A stretch of 21,259 nucleotides of DNA from a virus. The stretch lies in the IMG/VR virus record IMGVR_UViG_3300032323_001524, positions 1 to 21,259 of that record; one strand, given 5' to 3'. Within the stretch, counting starts at the first letter, position 1, and every line of letters begins with the position of its first letter. Made by a program: the position numbers and the translations under genes. Shown piece by piece: positions 1 through 8,640 of this stretch. The notes beneath the pieces were generated by a model, which was not told the origin of the DNA, made no database searches, and saw only the letters and a program-made list of their open reading frames with translations.

Positions 1-180
1 CCGAGTTTGATTAGGCTGCTACAGCGTAATCAGCACCTACGAATGCCATAGCATCTTCGAAGGTGAATGAAGATAATTCTTCTGCGTTTATTTGTTGATT
101 CCGAGATTAAAGTGGTTGGAGAGCCATCCCACTACATGTAATACTATACTTCTCATTGTAATCAATTCCGAGTCACCCCC
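1..180 (-). ncRNA. ssrA: Phage-encoded tmRNA (ssrA), 5' part; 3' part lies outside the window
   Basis: tmRNA acts with SmpB to free stalled ribosomes and add a degradation tag. Read on the minus strand, the RNA starts GGGGGUGACUCGGAAUUGA at 180, which fits the tmRNA 5' acceptor/D-arm pattern (GGGG.UGA....GG.UU.GA). Next come AUGUAGUGGG and CCACUUUAAUCUC. These form a 5-bp stem (111-115 with 129-133) where tmRNAs have pseudoknot 1, and both closely match Bacteroidota tmRNAs as I recall them. Then comes AAUAAAC before a GCA resume codon (E. coli has AAUAGUC-GCA) and a tag frame ending ADYAVAA-stop, like the usual YALAA ending. The T arm and the 3' acceptor strand would lie beyond position 1, so they cannot be checked here. 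It lies directly downstream of the baseplate genes, on the same strand. No other RNA class fits this combination. Confidence 0.87.
11..85 (-). other. tmRNA tag reading frame, 24 codons plus stop
   Basis: The frame starts at the GCA resume codon (83-85) and runs to UAA (11-13). The tag begins AEELSSFTFEDA and ends FVGADYAVAA. The end is a typical hydrophobic degron (YAVAA). Known tags are mostly about 8 to 15 residues, so 24 is long. The middle of the frame (34-65) folds into a hairpin. CACCU pairs with AGGUG, CGA with UCG, and AUGC with GCAU, around a UAUG loop, with one mismatch and one 2-base bulge. This suggests that an inserted hairpin lengthened the tag. The GCA start is inferred from alignment to other tmRNAs by eye. 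Confidence 0.75.
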
Positions 181-185
181 ATATT

Positions 186-225
186 GATAAATACAAATAT
201 ACGAAAAAATAATTAAACCACCAAA
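186..225 (-). promoter_or_regulatory. Promoter-like sequences in front of the tmRNA
   Basis: On the minus strand TTTG (225-222) is followed 20 bases later by TATATTTG (201-194). This fits the Bacteroidota housekeeping consensus TTTG-N19-21-TAnnTTTG. Directly after it is TATTTATC (193-186), a one-mismatch copy of the phage intergenic motif TATTTATA, ending 5 bases before the tmRNA 5' G. Either could serve as the -10 element. With the first, a short leader would be trimmed by RNase P; with the second, transcription could start close to the mature 5' end. Confidence 0.5.
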
Positions 226-591
226 TTAATATCCGCTAAATTGTAAATAATTTACTAAATAGAAAATTAAATTTTTCATTTTTTTAGAACCCAATTTTAC
301 TGATTTTCCGTTTGATAATTTTATATTTTCCAAATTACCAGTCAATCTCCAATCTATATTAACTGTGTTGTATAAAACATCTAATGAAAATTTTGCATAA
401 TCAGTTGCGTTTACCTCATATATAAGTGCATTATCATCATTAATCATTTGTATAAAATATCTAACAATATACCCCCTCCGATAATCATCGGCAGTTGGAT
501 ATGGAACATGGGTTCTAATTGTATGTGGTTGTATTAAAGATTTTCCCTGTTCTTTTATTAAATCATTATATTCTATTGCACTAACTCCCAT
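226..591 (-). CDS. Small conserved-looking phage protein of unknown function, baseplate region
   Basis: 121 residues, starting ATG one base after the hub stop codon, so it is probably translationally coupled to the hub. I do not recognise a named family. The protein has no signal peptide or membrane segment. Its features are a PYPTADDYRRGYIVRYF block (about residues 30-46), then NDDNALIYEV, then an 'IDWRLTGNLENI' stretch, and a C-terminal 'NLIFYLVNYLQF'. This arrangement (P.P...DY..GYI.RYF, then a W-x-hydrophobic-T-G motif) is one I associate with small proteins next to baseplate genes in marine and environmental myoviruses. A structural or assembly role in the baseplate or neck is inferred from position only. 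It is the last protein gene before the tmRNA, and no terminator hairpin is seen between them. Confidence 0.75.
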   Translation of the reverse strand: MGVSAIEYNDLIKEQGKSLIQPHTIRTHVPYPTADDYRRGYIVRYFIQMINDDNALIYEVNATDYAKFSLDVLYNTVNIDWRLTGNLENIKLSNGKSVKLGSKKMKNLIFYLVNYLQFSGY

Positions 592-592
592 A

Positions 593-3500
593 TTATTGCT
601 GTTGTCTATATTCCCCTTGAACTCTAGTTGTCCATTTCATATTTTGAATAGTTTGTTCAATTTCTGTAACTTGGAATAACCCATTTTGCTCATATTTTTT
701 AGGTATTCCATCTATATTAAACGTATCTCCTCTCCTAATACCACTTTTTCCTAAAATTGTAAATGAATATTTTATAGGTAATGGATGTGATAATCTACCA
801 CCACCTCCGGATTTAACACCCATAGCATTCGTTTTAAGTATATTTAAGTATTTAGCATCTCTACAACAATATATTCTAAATTTTTGTTTAAATAAAGCAG
901 GGTCAGTAAGAAAATTATTTAAGTCTGTTGCTGTTATTGAATTCTCAGCTGGATTGGGTACTACATCAATTTTATCTAAATTTGTTGAAATGTTTGCTAC
1001 AATTTGCTCATTAGCTCCTTTTTCAAAATCTTCCACAGATTTGTTAATTTCATCCTCTTTGGTTTTTATAGCAGCACTACCGTCATTTACTTTCTTTTTT
1101 AAAGCAGCTATTTCTTTATCAATATCTTCTAATTTTTTTCTTTCAATTGCAGCTTGTTTAGGGTCATCTATTTCATCACCATCAACATCAAAATCCGTAC
1201 CACGTGTTCCATCATATTTATCTAATATAGCTGCTTGAGCTCTATATCTTGAGTCACGTGTGGATTCCAACCCCTTTAATCTAGCCTTCTCAGCATCCAA
1301 ATCCGTTGCTGCTTTACTATTAGCGTTTTGTGCATCTTTTAGTGTCTGCATCTCTTTTTGTTGCGCTTCCGTTAGTGTTCCTTTTGGAATTTTATTAAAT
1401 CTTTCTTCTAATTTTTTATCAGCTTCACTTGTTGCCGTTGTTGTAGTTGTGGTAGTTGTATTTGTAGTTGTTGTACCCGTTGATGCTGAACCTGCATCTA
1501 TATATGCTTTTAAAAATTGGTCCACTCCTTTTGAAAAAATTCCACCCAATTCTAAATTTGGTTGTGATGGATTCACAGATAATGATAATCGTTTTGATAC
1601 AATTTGACTTGCCATCGAACCCGGAATATCTATATTCAAATCCGCATCTAAAAATCTAGATTGTTCACCACTATGTGTAAATTTTACAGGAGCTGGATTT
1701 GGGTTTGCTCCTATCCAATTTTCATCAACTACAGTATAAATTAAAGTGTTTCTTTCTGTACCTGTGTTATCTTTAACTGCTTCACTTTTCTCAACTATTT
1801 GAAAATTCCAAAATGCATCAACAGCTGAACTCATTTCGTTTAGTAGAGATTCTAAAATTTCACGAATCGTTTTATTTGGAGTATCTAATTCTTTTTTAAG
1901 CAATTCAAAATTGATATATAAATTTTCCAATTTTCCCCAATAGTAAGCGTTTTCTTTAAATCCACCGGAATTTAATGCTGTGGATTGTGCAAATGATAAT
2001 GGTCCTATTGATAAATCAACTAACGGTTCATTATCACTTAAATTTGCTAAATTTTGTTCCATAAAAAATTTAGTAAAATCAGGAATTAATCCAGGTATTA
2101 CTAATGTTTCAGGTTTGGTTGAATATATACCCTTAAATGCACCTATTGGTGTATTTTTTACGTTAAGAATAGCATTTACACTTCTACCAGCTACTATATA
2201 TGATTGTATTCCGGAATTTGTATTTATTATATCTACTGCTTTTCCAAATCTAACATATCTATTTTTTGAAAATAATTTTTCTTTTGGAAGAACCAATCCA
2301 CCGGCTAATTTAATTTCAGTTGCAGCAACTGCTTCTACTCGTGCAGTACCACCCCCTCCAGTTTGTTGAGCCGTTGAAGCACCTGCAGCTCCCGAAGTAC
2401 CTGCGGCTCCCGAAGTGCTTGCCGCTGTGTTGGTTGCGGCTGGTGGTGGTTGTTCTGGCTTTTTTGTATATGTTGTTGCTTTACGTGTACCTCCTAAACC
2501 ATCTCCCTTATCGGTTTGTTTTACATCCAAATATGTTGCAATAGCTTTATCAAGTTCAGCTTGAGTTATTGGAGTACCTGCTTTTATTTGCTTTTCAAGA
2601 TAATCTTCCCATAATGTATCTATCCACGGCCCGCCGGGAACATCAACAGTAATTGGTGGTTTTGCTAATTTATCAATTCCAGATTGTACATCAAATAGTT
2701 TATCAGCAATTTCTTTTAATCGTTTAGGTGCAAATCCACCAGCTTCTTCAATTTCTTTTGCAGTATTACCCGCATTCTTAGGAACTATTGGTTCATCTTT
2801 AGGGAGTTCTGCACCAGATGCATCTCTACCTTCTGCAAAATTCGATATTTGTACTTGAATAACAGGATCGAAATTTATAAAATCCAAATTACTAAATTTA
2901 CCATTATTACCAATCAAATCTCTAACAAATGTGGTTTGTCTTGTTTTTGGTAAATCATTAAACATTTGTTTAAAACGTCTTTCAGCCATTTGTTCAGCTG
3001 CCTCTAAATTCAATTCAGTAACTCCAAATGGTGTAACTGAATATTTGTTACTAACTTTTCCGTCTACTATTTCTTCTATACTGGCTTGAGATTGTAAATA
3101 TGTTGGTAGTCCAGGTGCCCCTCTTAGTTTTATACTAATATCAAATAAATCTCCATTTGATGTAACAGTACCTCCAACTATAAATCCTAAAAATGAATCA
3201 TATTCCCCATGTGTATCTACTCTTTTTTTATGTAAGCTAATTTGGTCTAAACTATATTTACCAGCATCAGATACAATAGTATTATATTTTATTGGTATCA
3301 ATCCACTCACTCCTAAATTGGTATTCCAACCATATTCTATAAAAAGAGAAAAGCCGGGTTCCATCATATAAGTTTGTAATACTTCAACTTGAGCGATTGT
3401 ATATGCTGTTATTTTTAGGTCACAATGTCTTGATATCTGGTCTTTACCTTCTTTAACATTTATAGCTGTTACTATTGGTGATGGTTTAAAAGGAACATCT

Positions 3501-3769
3501 TGCCCCATCGATTGCTGAGCTGCATATACAGGTTTTCCTGTCCAATTAACCCCAATTGTACCACTACCAGCCGAATCTCCATAAAACGTAGGTTCACTAA
3601 AACCAGCAGCACTAAAAAGTTTCCAGTCAGGATTTGAAGTCATAATCAATCCCGTTCCCACACCAGATATAATTCTAACAAAACAATTTAATTTAGATGC
3701 TTGAATGGTATCGTTAGACTTTATGCTTGCCGAAATGATAGGTTCTATATTTGTAAGCTTTGGAAACAT
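593..3769 (-). CDS. Large baseplate hub protein (gp27/gpD-type) with coiled-coil insertion
   Basis: 1058 residues. The family forms the trimeric ring at the centre of the baseplate that carries the spike and receives the tube. The N-terminal part has hub-like text such as ITAYTIAQVEVLQTYMME followed by GFSLFIEYGW (about residues 120-150). The C-terminal part reads 'YSFTILGKSGIRRGDTFNI', then 'IPKKYEQNGLFQVTEIEQTI' and 'MKWTTRVQGEYR', which is the usual end of gp27/gpD-like hubs. Between them are unusual low-complexity segments: an Ala/Ser/Gly linker (about 435-480), a Thr run (766-778), and a charged coiled coil (about 783-925) holding an acidic DFDVDGDEIDD loop (about 858-868). No lysozyme domain is visible. 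It starts two bases after the LysM gene ends. T4 gp27 is under 400 residues, so this is far larger; the hub role is likely, the role of the insertions unknown. Confidence 0.72.
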   Translation of the reverse strand: MFPKLTNIEPIISASIKSNDTIQASKLNCFVRIISGVGTGLIMTSNPDWKLFSAAGFSEPTFYGDSAGSGTIGVNWTGKPVYAAQQSMGQDVPFKPSPIVTAINVKEGKDQISRHCDLKITAYTIAQVEVLQTYMMEPGFSLFIEYGWNTNLGVSGLIPIKYNTIVSDAGKYSLDQISLHKKRVDTHGEYDSFLGFIVGGTVTSNGDLFDISIKLRGAPGLPTYLQSQASIEEIVDGKVSNKYSVTPFGVTELNLEAAEQMAERRFKQMFNDLPKTRQTTFVRDLIGNNGKFSNLDFINFDPVIQVQISNFAEGRDASGAELPKDEPIVPKNAGNTAKEIEEAGGFAPKRLKEIADKLFDVQSGIDKLAKPPITVDVPGGPWIDTLWEDYLEKQIKAGTPITQAELDKAIATYLDVKQTDKGDGLGGTRKATTYTKKPEQPPPAATNTAASTSGAAGTSGAAGASTAQQTGGGGTARVEAVAATEIKLAGGLVLPKEKLFSKNRYVRFGKAVDIINTNSGIQSYIVAGRSVNAILNVKNTPIGAFKGIYSTKPETLVIPGLIPDFTKFFMEQNLANLSDNEPLVDLSIGPLSFAQSTALNSGGFKENAYYWGKLENLYINFELLKKELDTPNKTIREILESLLNEMSSAVDAFWNFQIVEKSEAVKDNTGTERNTLIYTVVDENWIGANPNPAPVKFTHSGEQSRFLDADLNIDIPGSMASQIVSKRLSLSVNPSQPNLELGGIFSKGVDQFLKAYIDAGSASTGTTTTNTTTTTTTTATSEADKKLEERFNKIPKGTLTEAQQKEMQTLKDAQNANSKAATDLDAEKARLKGLESTRDSRYRAQAAILDKYDGTRGTDFDVDGDEIDDPKQAAIERKKLEDIDKEIAALKKKVNDGSAAIKTKEDEINKSVEDFEKGANEQIVANISTNLDKIDVVPNPAENSITATDLNNFLTDPALFKQKFRIYCCRDAKYLNILKTNAMGVKSGGGGRLSHPLPIKYSFTILGKSGIRRGDTFNIDGIPKKYEQNGLFQVTEIEQTIQNMKWTTRVQGEYRQQQ
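1436..1474 (-). repeat. Imperfect ACN triplet run encoding poly-threonine in the hub
   Basis: Thirteen codons read four Thr, one Asn, eight Thr, using ACA, ACT, ACC and ACG. It separates the conserved hub part from the coiled-coil insertion and looks like a flexible or glycosylatable linker. Because the unit is a triplet, length changes would stay in frame. Confidence 0.85.
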
Positions 3770-3771
3770 TT

Positions 3772-4065
3772 TTATATTTGATTTTCGTTATTTACAATTT
3801 CTATATATTGTATTGGTATTCTAAGTATAGTTCCGTCCGGAAATGAAAACTTAGCATCATGTATATTATTAGCAGTTGCTATTATCCACCAAAGAGATGA
3901 ATTATTATAAAAATAATTAGCTAATGTATCTAACCTATCACCAGTTTCGGTTGCCACATAAATATCAGTTTCTCTTAATGGTATATTTGCATATCGTTTA
4001 GCTTTATATACTACTCTACCATCTTTAGTTATTTTAGTACTATTTCTTTCGTATCTACTTCTCAT
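3772..4065 (-). CDS. LysM-domain baseplate protein (gpX / gp53 type)
   Basis: 97 residues. Residues about 34-85 form a LysM-like unit: 'IYVATETGDRLDTLANYFYNNSSLWWIIATANNI', then 'PDGTILRIP'. This is the pattern of the small LysM proteins of phage baseplates (P2 gpX; the LysM part of T4 gp53), where the fold clamps other baseplate proteins rather than binding peptidoglycan. The double Trp (LWWII) is typical of this phage branch. It starts next to the stop of the upstream gene and ends two bases before the hub, an order common in contractile tails. The short N-terminal strand rich in Lys and Arg probably contacts a partner. Confidence 0.8.
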   Translation of the reverse strand: MRSRYERNSTKITKDGRVVYKAKRYANIPLRETDIYVATETGDRLDTLANYFYNNSSLWWIIATANNIHDAKFSFPDGTILRIPIQYIEIVNNENQI

Positions 4066-4066
4066 A

Positions 4067-6220
4067 TTATCCTATATTATCTATATTGGGAGTAAATGGA
4101 TTAGCCACAACATCCACTTTAGTAACAAAACTTAAATCAGGTCCAATACTTGCAGGGAATCCAGTATATGGTGTACCATCACCAAAATATAATTTACCAG
4201 TTTTCTTTTGTTTATAAATTGGTCTTGCTTTGGTTTGTCCTACTGCAGTATGAGCCATACTTGTTTTAGTAAGTTTAAATTGTTTTTGAATAAATAATGC
4301 TTCGTTTGTTGAATCTTGTGGATATGGGTCTCCCTGTTCTTGTTGATTTGTTTCAGATTGTGGTTTTGATGGGTCAGGCCTTACATCAGGTTTATTTGTT
4401 GATGTGAATCTTTTATCATTTTCTTGACTTTTATCACCAAAAAATTTATCTGAATAGCTATATAATTTTTTACCTAAAAGTACTGGGTTTAATTTCTTAT
4501 CTTCACCTATTTCGTAGGTATGTGTATTGGATTTTGCTTCAACAAATTTCAATGTAATTGTTACTTCTACAATCATTGGTAATCTATAATTTTGTAAATC
4601 TTTACGATTTAATCCAATTTCCCAAGGATAGTTATCATCTATATTATAAGACATGTTTTCAATAAAACATTCTCTGTCTCTATACATATCACCCATTGTA
4701 AATTTTAAAAATGGAGCAGTAACAGCACCAGCTCCACCTGTATATTGCTGTGGATAGCATAATGAACTTAAATACGCCAATTTACTCCAATTATTTTTAT
4801 GTTCTATGCTACTAAGTGAAAATACTTTAAACGAAAATTGTACAGTTCTTTCTATACTTTGATATGTATAAAAGTTAAATGGCGAACCTATAAATCTACT
4901 ACTATCCCAAGATGGAGAAAATTGCTCACTCAATCCCGTTATAGTTCCTCTAAAATTTACAGCAGATGAATTACCAACAGATACAAATTTTAATGGTATC
5001 ATATCCAGTTTATCAGTCTCCTCATCTCTTTTAATACTAGCAGCATCAGTTCCAGTGTTATATGGCTCTCTTTCATTAAAAACATCTCGTCTTTCATATA
5101 GGCCATACTTTGTTCTAGATTTTGTTCTTGGAACTGATGAATATTTCCAAACACCATTAGCTTCACCATCAATATAATTCGATTCGGCTTGATTTTTTTC
5201 TTTTAAAAATCTAGCTTTTCCTCTTTTCTTTTCATCAGCTTCACCACTAAATTCTATTGCGTATTTAGTTGAAAGGTCTAATCTATCATCTATTAATGTA
5301 TCTGCGCTAGTATATTCCTGATTAGCAAAATTTAATGGAGGTTTTCCAAATTGTCTTTCATTTTTTACAACATCAGAATATTTTTTTAAAGATGACCATC
5401 TAAGAAAAACAACTTGACTTTGTTGTAATTCTTTAGCCATTTGCTGTGCTTTATCACCACCTTTTGATAAAACTTTTACTATTTGATTTGATACAAATTT
5501 TCTTGTTTGTTGTTGTGCTATATTCAATCCCTGTCCAATAACCGCTTGTTTAATTTGGTCAGGTGTACCAGTTGCGTTCTTTGCTAAAAATGATGCCAAT
5601 CTAGTCCCAGATGAAAATGCTTTTAAATTTGCTAATGTTTCATGAACTCTATATTCTTCATTGAAGCCAGGAACTTTAGCTGTAAATGCTGGACTTGCTA
5701 CTATTTTAGATGGAATTAATACATCAGGAAATAAAGCACCTATTGTATTTTTTATAGCTGCTCCAGCTCTTGTAATTGCTGTTTTTGCATTAAATGTTGA
5801 AGGTACTTTTAATAATCGAGAACCACCAAATTGTACAGCTTCTCCAATAGTATCACCTGCTACCCTAGCCGCAGTTGCTACCAATCCCCTACCACCAGTC
5901 CCAGCTTTCATAGCTTCTCCTAATGATGTATTTTGAGATGAGATTCTTAAAATATCAGTACCATATAATACGGCTGAGGAAAAGTTAGCAAATGGAAGTA
6001 ATCCAATCAATTCACTTTCAACTCGAGTTTCCCTAAATCTTTCAGAATTTGTACCTAATCTTATTTTATTTATAAGTTGAACGGATGTAGCATTAAGTAA
6101 AGGACTTACAGTTGATATCTGAATATCTTTACTATTTCTTACAGCAAATGCTTCTTGTGGAGTCCTATCCCCAAGTCTATCGTATTTTTTGTTTCTAAAT
6201 AATTCTTCTAAAGTTGGCAT
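4067..6220 (-). CDS. Baseplate / tail-tube initiator-like protein (gp48/gp54 type)
   Basis: 717 residues. The C-terminal half (about 405-575) has a tube-protein-like region: 'FRGTITGLSEQFSPSWDSSR', then 'FNFYTYQSIERTVQFSFKVF', then 'AYLSSLCYPQQY', and finally 'IENMSYNIDDNYPWEIG'. Proteins with this order (W..., P..Y....R...F.F, L..L.YP.Y, ...Y.ID..W) cap the baseplate and seed the tube. The N-terminal 400 residues are less familiar, with Ala/Gly-rich amphipathic stretches (about 100-180). The last 120 residues are polar and Gln/Pro-rich. It sits between the tape measure and the LysM gene, as tube initiators often do. The family link is judged from pattern, not a search; it could be another tube-fold baseplate subunit. 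Confidence 0.55.
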   Translation of the reverse strand: MPTLEELFRNKKYDRLGDRTPQEAFAVRNSKDIQISTVSPLLNATSVQLINKIRLGTNSERFRETRVESELIGLLPFANFSSAVLYGTDILRISSQNTSLGEAMKAGTGGRGLVATAARVAGDTIGEAVQFGGSRLLKVPSTFNAKTAITRAGAAIKNTIGALFPDVLIPSKIVASPAFTAKVPGFNEEYRVHETLANLKAFSSGTRLASFLAKNATGTPDQIKQAVIGQGLNIAQQQTRKFVSNQIVKVLSKGGDKAQQMAKELQQSQVVFLRWSSLKKYSDVVKNERQFGKPPLNFANQEYTSADTLIDDRLDLSTKYAIEFSGEADEKKRGKARFLKEKNQAESNYIDGEANGVWKYSSVPRTKSRTKYGLYERRDVFNEREPYNTGTDAASIKRDEETDKLDMIPLKFVSVGNSSAVNFRGTITGLSEQFSPSWDSSRFIGSPFNFYTYQSIERTVQFSFKVFSLSSIEHKNNWSKLAYLSSLCYPQQYTGGAGAVTAPFLKFTMGDMYRDRECFIENMSYNIDDNYPWEIGLNRKDLQNYRLPMIVEVTITLKFVEAKSNTHTYEIGEDKKLNPVLLGKKLYSYSDKFFGDKSQENDKRFTSTNKPDVRPDPSKPQSETNQQEQGDPYPQDSTNEALFIQKQFKLTKTSMAHTAVGQTKARPIYKQKKTGKLYFGDGTPYTGFPASIGPDLSFVTKVDVVANPFTPNIDNIG

Positions 6221-6231
6221 CTAATTATTTT

Positions 6232-8634
6232 TTATTGTAGTGCAAAATTATTTCTAGTACTACGGTCCATTGTTGTAGCCACTTTTGATGAAACCTTATC
6301 ATTATCCATATAAACTCCAATTTTACCACTTGCCATATCCGCTCTTACCCCTCTAAATTCGTTTATTAATGCACCAATCATTGATGATTGACCACCACCT
6401 CCACCACCAGATAATGCACGTGCTGCTCCAGGTGCCGCAACTACATCATCGTTTTTAGATAATTCAAGTAATCCACCCTCTTTGGTTGATATTCTAGTCT
6501 TACCATCAGCAGGTGCCATCACATCCCCAGCCTTACTATACCATTGATAACCTAATGCTAATGCTCCAGCTGCTGCCGCTACACCCAATACAGGACCTAC
6601 AAATGGTATTGCTGCAATAGATGTGTATGCTCTCATAGCCATTTCTGCGATAGCAGATAATAATCCTTTTTTCTTTATAAGGTTACCAGCGGATACAATT
6701 CCGTTATATGTAGCTTCTGCTCCAGTTTTTATTACCGTCCAAGCGGCAGATGCTTTATCTGCAATAGCTGCTTGATTTTTTAAGTATAAATAGGTTGTAG
6801 CCCCTGCTATTAATGCAGCTGTTATCGGATAGAATTCTTTTAAAAATCCTAAAGCTGCTGATAACCCATCACCCAATCCATATATTACTTTTGCTAAAAC
6901 ATCAAATACAGGAGTAAGTCTACCACCAACGGCTTCAACCATTCCTGCTATTTTATCTTGTATATCAGTCATTACTCCAGCAATTCTTTCTTGCTTTGCT
7001 AATTGCTCTGCTTGCTTTTTAAGTTCCTCATCACTTAAATTACTTATATCTACTCCACTATCTATAAGCTTATTTGCTTTTGCTAATTGGTCTCCACTTA
7101 ACTTTCCCAATTTATCTCTAACACCCAATTCTTTAACAATTTCTTCAACTGATTTTCCCGCTGCTTTTGCTAATTGTTGTTGTGTATAATAATCTTGCTT
7201 TCGGAAATCACCACTTCGTTGAATTTGATTTAATATTTCATCATTTGCATCTGCAATTTTTCCTTCATACGCAAGTGCTCTAGCTCTACTTAAATTAAAT
7301 TGCCCTCCTACAAAAGTTGCTGCCGTTAATTCTTCCTCAATACTACTTTCAAAATCTAATAGTTTTTCTGAAGTTTCTGCCATGTCTTTCAACGTAGTTC
7401 CAAGCATTTTAGCTTTAACGGATTGTTGGATAAACATTTGAACATTTCCCTTCATGTGGCTAGCTAATACACCAGAATTTTTAGCCATATCTTGGAACAT
7501 TTCTTTTGCAGATACACCTGTTTGTTTAGCTAAAGATGCAGCGGCTAATGTAACACTAGCAGCAGTTTCTTCACTTAACCCTCCAATTTGTTCAAACATA
7601 GATGATACCTCTGCAGTATCTTTTGCAGCGATACCCATTCTTTTATTTAATATAGAAAGCGCACCCACCGTAGCTTCACTAAAATGAAACATATCACTTT
7701 GTGCATTTGCCATTTCATCAATAACATCGTATGCAGCTTCTGCCGTAATACCCAATCCTCTATATCCAACTACTATATGATGTACATCCGCATCTATTTT
7801 TTTAGTCATTTCAGCTGTAAATCCCGTAGTTTCTCTATATTTTTGAGCTGCCGCATCTAATTCCATATAAGCATGTAATCCGGCTCCCAAAGCTGCTACT
7901 AATAGTATTAATGGACCAAAAGCCATACCAGCGTTTTTGACAGATTTAGCCAAATCAATTGCACCAGTTACAGCATCCCTTATACCTTCCGGTAAATGAT
8001 GTGCTTCATGTGCTACTTTATGCTGTAAGTCATGTATTCTTTGATGCTGTTTATTTACTTTTTCCATGTACTTTTCAAGAATAATCATACTTTGTATCTC
8101 ATCCTCACTAGCACCTTTCATTCTTTTTCTTACAGATTCTTCAATAGAAACTGCTTCATTTTTTTTATGGTGATGACTTACCATTTTAGCAAGATTATTT
8201 GCAGAAGCTTCTTGCTGGTCAATTATTTTTTGTAAAGCTGCTCTTTCTTCTTCTGTTGCATTTATTTGTTTTTGCTTATTTTCCGCAATTTGTCCTGCTA
8301 TACTTGAAAAAGCGTTTAATTCTTTATTATTACCTTTTAATCCATGTTGTACTTCCTTTTCTAATTTAGCAAAAATACTTACAGTATCAACTATTTCCTT
8401 TTCCTTATTTTCTTTATATTTTAATTGTTTGTTATGTTCTTCTTCAAGTTTAATTTGTTTTTCTTTAATTTTAATTAACTCTTGCTCTTTATCAATTCTT
8501 TCTTGAAGTTTTTTAGCATTCTTTTCATTAGACACAGCTTGTCTTTTCAAAAGCTCATCAATTCTTTTTTGAGCATTTTCAATTTCACGTAGAGCATCTA
8601 GCGTCTGTTCGCTTTGTTGGTTATTTTCAGCCAT
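6232..8634 (-). CDS. Tail tape measure protein
   Basis: 800 residues. Tape measures lie inside the growing tube, set its length, and help DNA cross the host envelope. Residues 1 to about 215 are a highly charged coiled coil (runs of Lys, Glu and Gln). A hydrophobic helix follows at about 236-255 (AFGPLILLVAALGAGLHAY), and two more lie near 592-622 and 674-698. The middle has the helical 'GGLSEETAASVTLAAASLAK' type repeats common in tape measures. The C-terminus has a Gly run (SGGGGGGQ) after 'GGLLELSKNDDVVAAPG', a motif I know from tape measures of environmental phages. At about 1.5 angstrom per residue the length predicts a tail near 120 nm, an inference. It starts six bases after the 78-residue gene, downstream of the chaperone gene, as expected. 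Confidence 0.88.
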   Translation of the reverse strand: MAENNQQSEQTLDALREIENAQKRIDELLKRQAVSNEKNAKKLQERIDKEQELIKIKEKQIKLEEEHNKQLKYKENKEKEIVDTVSIFAKLEKEVQHGLKGNNKELNAFSSIAGQIAENKQKQINATEEERAALQKIIDQQEASANNLAKMVSHHHKKNEAVSIEESVRKRMKGASEDEIQSMIILEKYMEKVNKQHQRIHDLQHKVAHEAHHLPEGIRDAVTGAIDLAKSVKNAGMAFGPLILLVAALGAGLHAYMELDAAAQKYRETTGFTAEMTKKIDADVHHIVVGYRGLGITAEAAYDVIDEMANAQSDMFHFSEATVGALSILNKRMGIAAKDTAEVSSMFEQIGGLSEETAASVTLAAASLAKQTGVSAKEMFQDMAKNSGVLASHMKGNVQMFIQQSVKAKMLGTTLKDMAETSEKLLDFESSIEEELTAATFVGGQFNLSRARALAYEGKIADANDEILNQIQRSGDFRKQDYYTQQQLAKAAGKSVEEIVKELGVRDKLGKLSGDQLAKANKLIDSGVDISNLSDEELKKQAEQLAKQERIAGVMTDIQDKIAGMVEAVGGRLTPVFDVLAKVIYGLGDGLSAALGFLKEFYPITAALIAGATTYLYLKNQAAIADKASAAWTVIKTGAEATYNGIVSAGNLIKKKGLLSAIAEMAMRAYTSIAAIPFVGPVLGVAAAAGALALGYQWYSKAGDVMAPADGKTRISTKEGGLLELSKNDDVVAAPGAARALSGGGGGGQSSMIGALINEFRGVRADMASGKIGVYMDNDKVSSKVATTMDRSTRNNFALQ

Positions 8635-8640
8635 TTACAC

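Noticed and set aside
1-225. A short protein gene or the 3' end of a protein gene in this interval
   Set aside because: The only good frame has no start codon at its beginning, is preceded by a stop, and ends in a YAVAA tag within a tmRNA-like sequence.
1436-1474. Phase-variable repeat switching the hub on and off
   Set aside because: The unit is a triplet and imperfect, so slippage would keep the frame; only linker length could vary.
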